Shown here one piece after another: positions 52,154 to 61,500 of a DNA stretch of 64,000 nt. The stretch's first letter is position 1. Each line of letters opens with the position of its first letter. A program made the translations under genes and the position numbers. Origin of the DNA: Pseudomonas asturiensis (lineage in GTDB: Bacteria > Pseudomonadota > Gammaproteobacteria > Pseudomonadales > Pseudomonadaceae); the NCBI RefSeq assembly GCF_900143095.1, contig NZ_FRDA01000003.1, positions 124,001-188,000 on the forward strand, written 5' to 3'. Under the pieces are notes generated by a model. It ran no database searches, was not told where the DNA came from, and worked only from the letters and a program-made list of their open reading frames with translations.

Positions 52154-53761
52154 ATGCCCAGCCCAGATGGTTCGACCCCCGTTGATTTGCTGACTGAAGA
52201 ACCCGCTGACGAACGTGTCACGAGTTTGCTGTACGGGCCTTACTGGACCGCCGGACCGTCAGGCAACCACCTGACATACAGTTTTCATAACGATCAATCG
52301 GTGTATGCCAGTGACTACAGTCGCAGTCAGGAACCGGGCGACGCCTTTTCGCTGAGTGCAGCTCAGGTAGCGGCCACCAAGAGTGCACTGGACGCATGGA
52401 GTGCGGTGGCGAACATCACCTTCACACAAGTCGAAGATACCGCCACCCAGGTCGGTGATCTGCGTTTTGGCGGGTTCAATGGCCTTAAAGGCACAGAGAT
52501 GGGCCAGGCCTATGTTCCGGGCACCTTGCCCAGGTCTGGCGACGTCTGGATTGGACCTGACGTGAAGGTCGACAAGGTTGAAAAAGGCTCGCTGGATTAC
52601 CTGACCTTCATTCATGAAATCGGCCACGCGCTGGGCTTGAAGCATTCGTTCGAAGGCTCGCAGTACAACGACGTGCTGCTCGACCCCAAGTTCGAAGACG
52701 CCCGCTATACCATCATGAGCTACACCAACGACTACAGCTTCAAGCCGACCACGCCGATGCTGCTGGATATCCTGACCATGCAGTACCTGTACGGCGCCAA
52801 CATGTCGTATCACACCGGCAATGACGTCTACAAATGGGCGCCGGGTCAGTCGGTTTTCGAGACCATCTGGGACGCAGGCGGCAAGGACACGATCGACGCG
52901 AGCAACCAGACGGCGGCGGTCAGTCTCAACCTCAACCCAGGCGAGTTCAGCACCATCGGCAAGCCGTTCCTCAACTACAACGTGACACCCGACAGCCCGA
53001 CGGTGATGGATTCAGGCCTGGCCATCGCCTACGGCGTGACCATCGAAAATGCCATCGGCTCGGCGTTCAATGACACGCTGATCGGCAACGACGCGGCGAA
53101 CGTACTCGATGGTCGCGGTGGCGTGGACACCATGATCGGCGGGCTGGGCAATGATACCTATGTGATCGATCAGGCCGCCGAGCTGGGGCTGGTCAAGGAG
53201 CAGGCCAATCAGGGTGTCGATTCGCTCAAGATCACTTACGACAACCTCTCGCAGACCGCGGTCACCCTGGACCTCAACTCGGCGCAACTGGCCAACTTTG
53301 AAAACGTCCACGTGCGTGGCAAGGGCGCGTTCAACGTGGTGGGTAACGAGCGTGACAATACACTCACCGGCAACGACGCCAACAACGTTCTCGACGGCGG
53401 CGCAGGCAGGGACAAACTTGTGGGCGGCTTTGGCACTGACATCCTGACTGGCGGCTCAGGCGCTGACCGTTTCGTCTTCAACAGCGTTGCGGAAATGGGC
53501 AAGGGCCAGGCACGGGACGTCATCACGGATTTCAGCAGTCAGGAAGGCGACAAGCTGAGCTTTCTCAAGCTGGACGCCAATGCCGATACCCAGGCGCTGG
53601 ACGCGTTCACCTTCATTGGCAGCGGCGATTTCACCGCTGCAGGCCAGCTGCGTTTCGTCGATCATGTGTTGTACGGCAACGTTAACGGCGACCTGCACGC
53701 GGACTTCGAGATCAAGCTGGTCGGCGTCGATACGCTCACGGCTCATGACATGGCGGCGTGA
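52154..53761 (+). CDS. Serralysin-like RTX zinc metalloprotease
   Basis: This 535-residue M10B-type metzincin has zinc-site HEIGHALGLKH at 154-164 with catalytic Glu 155, and a Met-turn in YTIMSYTND. It then has two clusters of calcium-binding RTX nonapeptides (NVLDGRGGVDTMIGGLGNDTYVI; NVLDGGAGRDKLVGG, ILTGGSGADRFVF) and a final beta domain ending LTAHDMAA. There is no Sec signal, as expected for type I secretion. The usual hydrophobic C-terminal DFIV-like export tail is not seen and no AprDEF exporter is nearby. AGGA precedes the ATG at 52154. A role in tissue or immune-protein degradation is family-based inference. Confidence 0.88.
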   Translation: MPSPDGSTPVDLLTEEPADERVTSLLYGPYWTAGPSGNHLTYSFHNDQSVYASDYSRSQEPGDAFSLSAAQVAATKSALDAWSAVANITFTQVEDTATQVGDLRFGGFNGLKGTEMGQAYVPGTLPRSGDVWIGPDVKVDKVEKGSLDYLTFIHEIGHALGLKHSFEGSQYNDVLLDPKFEDARYTIMSYTNDYSFKPTTPMLLDILTMQYLYGANMSYHTGNDVYKWAPGQSVFETIWDAGGKDTIDASNQTAAVSLNLNPGEFSTIGKPFLNYNVTPDSPTVMDSGLAIAYGVTIENAIGSAFNDTLIGNDAANVLDGRGGVDTMIGGLGNDTYVIDQAAELGLVKEQANQGVDSLKITYDNLSQTAVTLDLNSAQLANFENVHVRGKGAFNVVGNERDNTLTGNDANNVLDGGAGRDKLVGGFGTDILTGGSGADRFVFNSVAEMGKGQARDVITDFSSQEGDKLSFLKLDANADTQALDAFTFIGSGDFTAAGQLRFVDHVLYGNVNGDLHADFEIKLVGVDTLTAHDMAA

Positions 53762-54690
53762 AACGCATGACCGATCGGGCGTGTGTCCACGTTCACAGGT
53801 GACAGCAACGGGCCCTTTATGGGCTCGTTGTACATCGAACACAGGTTCTTCTCGATGTTCTGGCACAGGTCATCCATGCGGATGCGGTGCTGACTGGTGC
53901 CGAACGGTGCCTGCAGGTCGGTGCCGATCCGCTCCATCGCCAACAGCAGGCAACCCACCACCGTCGATATCAGCGGGGTGAACCAGCCCAGGGTGGTCAC
54001 CATGCTCAGCGGCATGATCACGCAGAACAATGCACTGAACAGCCTTGGGAAATAGACGTAAGGGTAGGGCAACGGCGTGTTGGCAATGCGCTCCATGCCG
54101 CCCTGGCAGTTGGACAGGTCGAGCAGGGTGGTTTCAAGCCGGGTGAAGCGGATGCTGTCCAGTCGGCCTTCGGCAAACTCGTCGGCAAGGATTCCCGCCG
54201 AGCCGTTGAGGATGTCATTGGGAACGTTGTTGCTGCTCAGCGCCCGTTGTATTTCAGACTCAGGGATCAGCCCGCCGAGTTGCGCCGCGCTGACATCGCC
54301 TCTCAGATGAGCTCGCAGTGCACGCAGGTAGGCCACGTGACGACGCAAAAGCAGGGTTTTTACCGGGTTGTGGCGGTGTAGGCCTTCTCCATCGATCAAG
54401 CTCAAGACCTGACGACCGTAACTGCGCGAGCTATTGACCATCGCGCCCCATAACGTGCGCGCTTCCCACCAGCGATTGTAGGCACTGGAGTTGCGAAAGC
54501 TGATCAGCACGATCAGCGCCGAGCACAACAGTGTCAGTGGCATCAGGGGAATGTCGATACCGCTGCCTTGCACCAGCATGACATCCATCGTCACGCCGAT
54601 ATCCCAGATCAACAGCCACAGCAGCGACCAGCCGACGTAGGTCAGCGTCCTTTTGAAGCACTTCCATTTCTTTTCAAAGAGACCGGTCAT
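53743..54690 (-). CDS. Bestrophin-like (UPF0187) membrane channel protein
   Basis: This 315-residue protein has N-terminal helices (YVGWSLLWLLIWDIGVTM; LMPLTLLCSALIVLISF), the family motif RNSSAYNRWWEARTLWG, and two later helices (LFSALFCVIMPLSMVTTLGWFTP; LISTVVGCLLLAMERIG) before ENDLPL-type C-terminal sequence. Bacterial bestrophins are pentameric ion channels. Its end overlaps the protease gene end by 19 bases (convergent). It borders the effector locus and has no HrpL site of its own. Confidence 0.88.
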   Translation of the reverse strand: MTGLFEKKWKCFKRTLTYVGWSLLWLLIWDIGVTMDVMLVQGSGIDIPLMPLTLLCSALIVLISFRNSSAYNRWWEARTLWGAMVNSSRSYGRQVLSLIDGEGLHRHNPVKTLLLRRHVAYLRALRAHLRGDVSAAQLGGLIPESEIQRALSSNNVPNDILNGSAGILADEFAEGRLDSIRFTRLETTLLDLSNCQGGMERIANTPLPYPYVYFPRLFSALFCVIMPLSMVTTLGWFTPLISTVVGCLLLAMERIGTDLQAPFGTSQHRIRMDDLCQNIEKNLCSMYNEPIKGPLLSPVNVDTRPIGHAFHAAMS

Positions 54691-54821
54691 GAGGTTGCTC
54701 CTGTCCGGGGTTGGAGAATGACTTCTCACACAGTTGTAACAAGTCGTGACACAAACCTACGGGACGAGGCTTAACCGTCGCTTAATCGATGCACCGTGAG
54801 TCTTGCCTGCGTCCATTGCCT

Positions 54822-54850
54822 GGAACCTTCCCTGCACTGATGACCACCCA
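54822..54850 (+). promoter_or_regulatory. hrp box upstream of hopAA1
   Basis: GGAACC, 16 bases, CCACCCA: a full match to the HrpL sigma-factor consensus GGAACC-N16-CCACNNA. It lies 165 bases before the hopAA1 ATG. The rest of the 54691-55014 gap holds no gene that I can support, so the leader is long. Confidence 0.92.
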
Positions 54851-55014
54851 GCCTCAGTCGATCCTTTCAAGGGCAACCCTGAACACCTGCGTGACGCCTG
54901 TCACGGCTTGATCGACCGTCCCGAAGCCAACGCCACCAGGCAGGCAAGCTGTTTTCCGGGACACCTCCCCTGGCGCTTTGCCATTCGAACGGATGCACTC
55001 AAGAGGAAACTCCC

Positions 55015-56487
55015 ATGACGCCTATCGTCAACCGTCCCATTCAACAGCCCGCTATTCAACTCAACGAAATCCACTCTGCCCATGAATCCGACGCGACCGG
55101 ATATGTGGAAGCAACCAGCCCGACGGCTCACGCGGATCTGCAAGCGATCACGGATTACCTGAAAGATCAGGTCTTCGCCGCCCACAAGCTGCCGGCCCCG
55201 GCAGACAACGCTTCAAGCGAGGAACATGCCGCCGTACGGACCCATAACGAGAAGGTCGATGCGTTGGCCGACAGTCGCGCCAGACGCCTGCATGCCCAGG
55301 GCGAAACCAAAGGCACCATTGCCGACACCTTCGCCAAGGCGCAGAAGCTCGACCGGCTGGCGACTACCGCGTCCAGTTCATTGAGGGCCATGCCGTTTGC
55401 AGCCGCATCGGTGCTTCAGTACATGCAGCCTGCCATTAACAAGGGCGACTGGTTGCCGACCTCGTTGAAGCCGCTGACACCGCTGATCTCCGGCGCGCTG
55501 TCGGGTGTCATGGATCAGGTCGGCACGGGTGTGATGAACCGTGCCACCGATGACATTCATTACCTGGCCGCAGCACCGGAAAAACTTCATGACGTGATGG
55601 CCGCCTCCGTCAAACGCCATTCGCCAGGGCTCGTCCAGCAGTCTGTGGACCTGGGCATCGGCGTGCAGACTTACACGGCGCGCAATGCCCTGCGCACGGT
55701 ACTGGCCCCGGCACTGGCGTCGCATCCCAAGGTTCAGGGTGCGGTGGACATCACCGTGTCGGCCGCAGGCGGCCTTGCGGCCAACGCCGGTCTGGGCAAT
55801 CGCATGCTCAGCGTTCAGGCACGTGATCACTTGCGCGGCGGGGCGTTCGTGCTGGGCCTCAAGGACAAGGAGCCCAAGGCAGATCTGGAGGCAGAAACGG
55901 ACTGGCTTGATGCCTATAACGCTATCAAGTCTGCCAGTTACTCCGGCGCAGCGCTTAATGCCGGCAAGCGCCTGGCCGGTTTGCCGCTGGACATTGCCAC
56001 TGACGGGATGAAGGCGGTCCGCAGCCTGGTTTCGGCCACCAGCCTTACGCAAAACGGCCTGGCGTTGGCGGGTGGTTTTGCCGGGGTCGGCAAGTTGCAG
56101 GAAATGGCCACCAAAAATATCACCGACCCGGCCACCAAGGCGGCGGTCAGTCAGCTCACAAACCTGGCAGGTTCCGCAGGCGTATTCGCGGCCTGGACCA
56201 CCGCTGGCGTGGTGACCGATCCTGCAGTGGATAAAGCCGAAGCGTTCGTCCAGGAAACGGTGAAGTCAGCCGCCTCCAGCGCAACCGGTTACGTGGCCAG
56301 CCAGACCGCAGAACTTGCCAGCGCGGGTCTGCGTGCGGGTGAAGAAGTGATCACGGCCACCGGTGCCACCTTACGCAACACCTTTGACACCTTGCGCCAT
56401 CGCAACGTGCGTGAGCCCGATCTGGAAGAAGGTGGCATCCCGGCCGGGTCGCCGAGTGAGTGGCCTCTGGGGGCAGGGCGTTCCTGA
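55015..56487 (+). CDS. hopAA1: Type III effector HopAA1
   Basis: This 490-residue effector is recognised from the conserved core INKGDWLPTSLKPLTPLISGALSGVMDQVG, LKDKEPKADLEAE, and SASYSGAALNAGKRLAGLPLD, shared with HopAA1-1 of the tomato pathovar as I remember it. The N-terminus is Ser/Gln/Pro/Thr-rich, as in Hrp-secreted proteins; the middle is Ala/Gly-rich with hydrophobic stretches that might contact membranes. It is delivered into plant cells by the type III system and contributes redundantly to virulence with HopM1 and AvrE. AAGAGGAAA precedes the ATG. It is driven by the upstream hrp box. Confidence 0.93.
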   Translation: MTPIVNRPIQQPAIQLNEIHSAHESDATGYVEATSPTAHADLQAITDYLKDQVFAAHKLPAPADNASSEEHAAVRTHNEKVDALADSRARRLHAQGETKGTIADTFAKAQKLDRLATTASSSLRAMPFAAASVLQYMQPAINKGDWLPTSLKPLTPLISGALSGVMDQVGTGVMNRATDDIHYLAAAPEKLHDVMAASVKRHSPGLVQQSVDLGIGVQTYTARNALRTVLAPALASHPKVQGAVDITVSAAGGLAANAGLGNRMLSVQARDHLRGGAFVLGLKDKEPKADLEAETDWLDAYNAIKSASYSGAALNAGKRLAGLPLDIATDGMKAVRSLVSATSLTQNGLALAGGFAGVGKLQEMATKNITDPATKAAVSQLTNLAGSAGVFAAWTTAGVVTDPAVDKAEAFVQETVKSAASSATGYVASQTAELASAGLRAGEEVITATGATLRNTFDTLRHRNVREPDLEEGGIPAGSPSEWPLGAGRS

Positions 56488-56510
56488 ACCCAGAGCTTCA
56501 ATAAAACGTA

Positions 56511-56542
56511 AAAAGGGCGCGTTCGAAAGAACGCGCCCTTTT
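56511..56542. terminator. Bidirectional terminator between hopAA1 and hrpW1
   Basis: AAAAGGGCGCGTTC and GAACGCGCCCTTTT form a perfect 14-bp stem capped by a GAAA tetraloop, with A-run and T-run flanks that serve either strand. Confidence 0.92.
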
Positions 56543-56564
56543 AGGTTGTGGCTTGAACGGTGTT

Positions 56565-57866
56565 TCAGGCTTCGGTGTGCTGAGTCGAAGCTTTGGTTTT
56601 GTCGTAAGCGTGTTTGACGTCGGTCATGGCGATGTTGCTGGTGGCCAGCTTCAGGTCTTCGCTGTCGCTTTTGACCAATGCGAACTTGCCGTGGTTGGCT
56701 TCGACGTTGTTCAGCTTCAGCTCCATGTCATCAAACTGTTTGCCACCGTTGGTGCGCACCAGCGTGCCGAAGTCGTCAGCCTTGAAGCCATCCATATTCA
56801 GGTGGGTGTTAGCGTTGAGTTGCACGACCTTGTCATTGGCACCTTTGGCGCTGCTGTCGAGGATGTTCAGATTGGTGACGTTGGCCCCACCTTCGCCCTT
56901 GACCGTGATCAGGTCTTCACCCACGTTGGCGGCGTGAAGATTCTGGATCGTCACGGCTTTCTCGTTGGCGGCACGAACATGAATGCCGTCAGCCTCGTTT
57001 TCGCCCAGGTTGACGTTCTTCAGCGTGGCGCCCTCGGCCAGCTCAAACAACGGTTTCTGGTTCTCGCTCTGGTCGCCGTTGCCTAGGTTGCTGCCAGCGG
57101 TGTAGGTCTTGCCGCCACCGTCAAACACCTGGCCTGGGCCTACCTTGATGGTTTCGTTCACCGTCACGGTATCGCCGGATGCCTTGGGCACTTCAACGGG
57201 TTTGATGCCAGACGCTGTGCCTGGGTCCGACTTGCCGGTCGGGCTGGTTGAAGGACTGGTTACCGAAGGGGATGTGCTGCCAACGCTGCTGTCGCCGCCG
57301 GTGCCTGTGTCCGTGGGCGTGCCGACACCGCCGCCAGTGCCACTGCCATTGGGTCCTGAAGTCGTTGGGGCGCCGCTGCCTGCATCGCCGCCGCCATCGC
57401 CGCCCGCTGCGGTCGGTGTACCTCCGCCACCGCCTGCGGCATCTGGCGTAACGCCGCCACCGTCGCCACCACCGCCACCGCTGTCAGTCGGCTGCGTACC
57501 CAGGCCACTGTTGTTCTGGTACGGGTCCTGTTGCTGCTGCTCATCGGCTGGATTTTTATCCTGGCCCGTCAGCTTCATGAGCATCTGTATGAGCGACATC
57601 AGCAGTGCAGTCAGCATCTTGATCACATTGTCCTGGCCTTCACCGGACTTGCTGCCATCGACTGCATTCTGATTGGTGACGTTGGGCGGACCGAAATTGA
57701 CGTCTTGCTGCTTGCCCGTGTTGAACAGCAGGGCACCGGGATCGATGGATTGCTGGTTTTGCTGATCACCCACTGCGTTCTGCTGAGGGCTTTTGCCACT
57801 CAATGCCGAGAAGTCCAGTGCGGGCGAAGTGCCTTGAAGCGGGCGTGGCGAAAGACCGATGCTCAT
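56565..57866 (-). CDS. hrpW1: Harpin HrpW1 with pectate-lyase-like domain
   Basis: This 433-residue, type III-secreted harpin has three visible parts. The N-terminal harpin-like region (1-115; MSIGLSPRPLQ ... IKMLTALLMSLIQMLMKL) is followed by a Gly/Pro/Ser/Thr-rich linker (about 125-230, with GGGGGDGGG-type runs). The C-terminal class III pectate lyase fold (about 240-433) includes KPLFELAEGATLKNVNLGENEADGIH and NVGEDLITVKGEGGANVTNL. The domain probably binds pectate in the cell wall, helping the secretion apparatus reach the host membrane. It is transcribed leftward from its own hrp box and stops at the shared terminator. Short for the linker-variable family but complete. Confidence 0.95.
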   Translation of the reverse strand: MSIGLSPRPLQGTSPALDFSALSGKSPQQNAVGDQQNQQSIDPGALLFNTGKQQDVNFGPPNVTNQNAVDGSKSGEGQDNVIKMLTALLMSLIQMLMKLTGQDKNPADEQQQQDPYQNNSGLGTQPTDSGGGGGDGGGVTPDAAGGGGGTPTAAGGDGGGDAGSGAPTTSGPNGSGTGGGVGTPTDTGTGGDSSVGSTSPSVTSPSTSPTGKSDPGTASGIKPVEVPKASGDTVTVNETIKVGPGQVFDGGGKTYTAGSNLGNGDQSENQKPLFELAEGATLKNVNLGENEADGIHVRAANEKAVTIQNLHAANVGEDLITVKGEGGANVTNLNILDSSAKGANDKVVQLNANTHLNMDGFKADDFGTLVRTNGGKQFDDMELKLNNVEANHGKFALVKSDSEDLKLATSNIAMTDVKHAYDKTKASTQHTEA

Positions 57867-57985
57867 GTGCTTACCTCGTTGATGACACGTTGGCGAGCGA
57901 GGTCCTGAATCCATCAGGAAGGATCGCTGCGTCCCTGTCGGTTCGATATCGGGAGTGAGGGCGTTTGGATTGACGTTGCGTGAAG

Positions 57986-58014
57986 TGAGTGGTTACGAGC
58001 GAAGGTGCAGTTCC
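57986..58014 (-). promoter_or_regulatory. hrp box of hrpW1
   Basis: On the minus strand: GGAACT, 16 bases, CCACTCA, one mismatch from the HrpL consensus, 120 bases before the hrpW1 ATG. Confidence 0.88.
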
Positions 58015-58088
58015 CGTTCTGTCCGGGTTTTACCCACGCCTGTGCGCTGCCGGTCACTGAACCAGGCCCTGGAAACAGACCGGTGCGC

Positions 58089-58116
58089 GGAACCGATCAA
58101 ACCTTTCGGCCACACA
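58089..58116 (+). promoter_or_regulatory. hrp box of avrF
   Basis: GGAACC, 15 bases, CCACACA matches the HrpL consensus with the shorter accepted spacing; it lies 42 bases before the avrF ATG. It faces away from the hrpW1 hrp box 75 bases to the left. Confidence 0.9.
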
Positions 58117-58157
58117 GTGTTCGGCATCTTCAGATCCACTCTCTAAAGGACTATGCG

Positions 58158-58547
58158 ATGAACACTTCCACGACCGCCTTCGCCCGTTTCATCAACGCGT
58201 TGGGCACTCAGTTGGGCACCCCGCTGTCGGTGCAGAACGGGGTGTGTGCCCTGTACGACAGCCAGGACCACGAAGTTGCCGTGATCGAGCTGCCCGAACA
58301 CAGCGAGATGGTGGTCTTCCATTGCCGCGTCGGTCGCACCCCGGAGCGCGCCGCGGACCTGCAACGCCTGTTGAACCTGAATTTCGATGTCGCGCGCCTG
58401 CATGGTTGCTGGTTCGCACTGGATCAGGGCAACGTACGCCTGTGTGCCCAGCGTGACCTGGCGTCACTGGATGAGGCGGGGTTCTGTAACATGACTCGCG
58501 GTTTTATTGCCCAGGCACGTGAGGCCCGCACCGTCGTGCAAGCCTGA
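58158..58547 (+). CDS. avrF: AvrF (ShcE), type III chaperone for AvrE
   Basis: This 129-residue, acidic CesT/class I chaperone begins FARFINALGTQLGTPLSVQNGVCALYDSQ and ends in a helical segment (DLASLDEAGFCNMTRGFIAQAREA), the alpha-beta-beta-beta-alpha pattern of the family. It binds the N-terminal region of AvrE in the bacterial cytosol and keeps it ready for secretion. The ATG at 58158 follows AAAGGA; an out-of-frame ATG lies five bases before. The gene is convergent with avrE1, with a shared terminator between them, the standard CEL layout. Confidence 0.92.
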   Translation: MNTSTTAFARFINALGTQLGTPLSVQNGVCALYDSQDHEVAVIELPEHSEMVVFHCRVGRTPERAADLQRLLNLNFDVARLHGCWFALDQGNVRLCAQRDLASLDEAGFCNMTRGFIAQAREARTVVQA

Positions 58548-58562
58548 TACTGCGCGTTGTCA

Positions 58563-58592
58563 AAAAGCGCCGACCTGGATCGGCGCTTTTTT
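58563..58592. terminator. Bidirectional terminator between avrF and avrE1
   Basis: AAAAGCGCCGA and TCGGCGCTTTT pair perfectly around CCTGGA, with T-run and A-run flanks. It ends only a few bases from both stop codons. Confidence 0.93.
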
Positions 58593-58595
58593 ACG

Positions 58596-61500
58596 TCAGC
58601 TTTTCAGCACCAGCCCGGCCTGATTCAACGTGTTGGCTGCTTCCTTGAGGTTTTCCGAGGGCCTGGACTGCTCGCCGTCGAAGGTGTAGCCAATCGGCGT
58701 GTCCTGGTCTTCACCGTACTGGAATACGATACGGCCGACCGTTTTGGTCACGCTGAGCGAGGCCCCGCTGTTGTAGCTGACCAGAGGTGTGGGTGAGGTG
58801 AAGTTTTCCGGTTGAGTGGCAGTGTGGAACACCGTCAGGGCCCTGATGCGCATGTCGTTGCGATTCTCCAGCCGAGTCGCGAGCTCGCCTTGGGTCATGG
58901 TGCCTGCGCGGCTGCCCTCGTCGATGGCGTCGATCAGTGAGTCCTTGGGTTCCAGACGGACTCGGGCCAGCGTGCCTTCGCTGGCCTGCATGCCCTTGAG
59001 CAGAGCCTTGAGCTTGGGATCGCGCTCCATCAGGTCGGCGACTCTGGACGCGTTGCTGGGGTTGCTCAGCTCCTTCACCGAACCCACGATGCTGGTGATC
59101 ATGCTCTGTTCGTCCAGGCGCGAGAGGTTGGTGTAGTTGCTTTCAAAGCGCGCATTTTCCAGCACGCTGTGGTTGTTGGCCGAGGCTTCGTGCTGCACGG
59201 CTGCGCGCTTCACTTCGCGTACCGCCTTGTATTGCGCATCCGTGCGCGACGGTCTTTCGGCCACGAACGCCGTCAGCCCGTCCAGTCTTGACTGGATGGC
59301 TTGCTCAGGAGTCTTGTCGACATAGCGCGGGTCAAGTGGGTCGGCCAATGCCGCCAGCGCGGCTTTCGACGCTGCATCCTTGTAAGCGCCCTTGAGGCTG
59401 TCGGAGAGCTTGTCCAGCGTCTTGGTGGTCATGGGCTGAGCCACCTGATAGCGGAATTTCACGCGTTTGGTGGTTCTGGAATCCACTGTTCCCGTGACCG
59501 TTACGCCCATGTTGTTGGCCGCTGACTGGGTACCGGGTTGCGCCAGCGGGCCGGGATTGGTGTGGGTGCCGCTAAGCTGTGCGCGTCCGCCGAACGCACC
59601 GATCAAGGTATTGAGCAATCGTGGCCGGTTCTTGCCACCTTCACGCAGATGGACCTTGTCGTTGTTCTGCTCCAGCGAGTAATCGGTGTAGGTCAGCAGG
59701 TTGACGGTGACGCTGGCTGCGATGCCGAGTCGAGCGACCGCCGACAATGGTTTATCGCCGTTTTCGGACAGGTCAAAGCCGACACGGAAGTCGACGTTGG
59801 CGCCGGCGGTGATATCGAAATTGAAGCGTCGGGCTTCGTACGTTTCGTGGTCGGCAGCCTTTTGCAGGACCTGCATCGGGTTTACCTTGCCTTCGAACAG
59901 GTCATCGACAAACTGGTCGATGTCTTCATCCGGCACTCGAAACACCACCCCGGCCCGCTGTGAACCTGCGCCGGTGACTGTCGCGTCGACGCCGAGCCGC
60001 AAGCCGGGCGTCAACTTGCGTTTGTTGCCGATATCGACCGCGCGAGCGGGGTTGTTCTCGTCGAAAAGGACTGGCCAGTAATCCTTGCCGCCACCCACGC
60101 CGCCACTCAGGCTGCCTGCCGCTTCGGTCATCAGATACAGCGTGATTCCTGCTTCGCCGCGTTCGGCGTTGAGAATGTAGTTGCGATTGCCGGTGGCGGA
60201 CGCGGTAGGCCATGGGCCTGGCGTATGGTTGGCGAGCACGGTGAAGGGGCTGGTGAAGTTCAGGCCGTAGCTGCGCTGGAGGCTGATTTCATCATCGGCA
60301 TGTTCCAGTTGCTTGAGGGTTGCCTTCAGATTGGTGGCCAGTTCTGCCTGGTCCTTGGCACCGCTGGCGGCACGCAGATTGACGCTGGTGGCATGGTCGG
60401 CTTTCTTGAAGGACTTCAGGAACGATTTGATCGCATCGTAGGCGCTCTCAAGCGCTGCGTGATTGGTAAAGCCCATGTCGGTCACTTGCTTGACCGGGTT
60501 TTCGCCGTAGGTGGTTTCTTTGAGGTGAGTGAGCTTTTCCTGCAACGGTCCCAGGTCGCTGTTCGGACCGACCAGTTCAAGCTGATCGAGCAGGTTGGCA
60601 AGGCTTTTGAGCGTGACCACGTCCAGCGCCAGACGCGCCTTGCTCAACGCGAGCTCGTCACCTTTGTCGCGGCGTTGTCCCAACGGAATATCGGCTTTCT
60701 GGTGAGAGACCTTCAGGCCGTTGTCCTTGAGGACTTCCAGCAACTGACCGGTGCGGTTTTCTGCTGACGGGGCGATCTGGGTCAGTGCGTCCTGCAACTC
60801 CTTGACCAGGTCATGACCGGAGTTCTTGAAGTTGAGTTTAGCCCCTAGATCGCTGAGCTTCTTGCCCATCTGGGTGCGCGCGGATTTTTCTGCCAGTTCG
60901 CCGTGCAGGTTCAGCAGCCCATCACGCTGGCGCAGGCTTTTGAACTGGCCGTAGCCCTGGCCAATGTCGACCAGTGCGGTGTAGGTGTGTTTTTCCAGCT
61001 CATCGCGGAACGCCTCCAGGTCCTTGACCAGATCCGCGCCCGCCGGACCCAGATCAAGACGCGCGATACGGGCCTTGAGGTCGTTACCTGCGGCCGGTGG
61101 CGTTTCACCGGTTTCATGAATCAGTTCAAGCTGCTTGAACACCGTGGACTGACAGTCATAGACCGGACGCAGTCCTTCACGCCCCTGGTAACTGTGTTGC
61201 ACATAGTCGCCGACGTTCTTCATCCAGCGCGGCGCTTCAAGGGTGTTCTTGTAGATGTTGGCGCGGACGAATTCTTTGGTGCTGGCGCGATTGCCTTTTT
61301 CCATGCCACTGCGGCCCAGCACGTTGATGTCCATCCTGCCAGTGCCGCCAGTGCCGGGAATACGCTTGGTTTTCAACGTGCCTGTGATGCGCGAGAACAA
61401 GTCGTTCAGGCCGTTCTGTTCCACTGGGCGCGGCACTACCGCTTGCCAGTTGCCGCTTTTGAGCTGGAGCAGGCCATCTCCGGCCGCGTCCTCGACCTTG

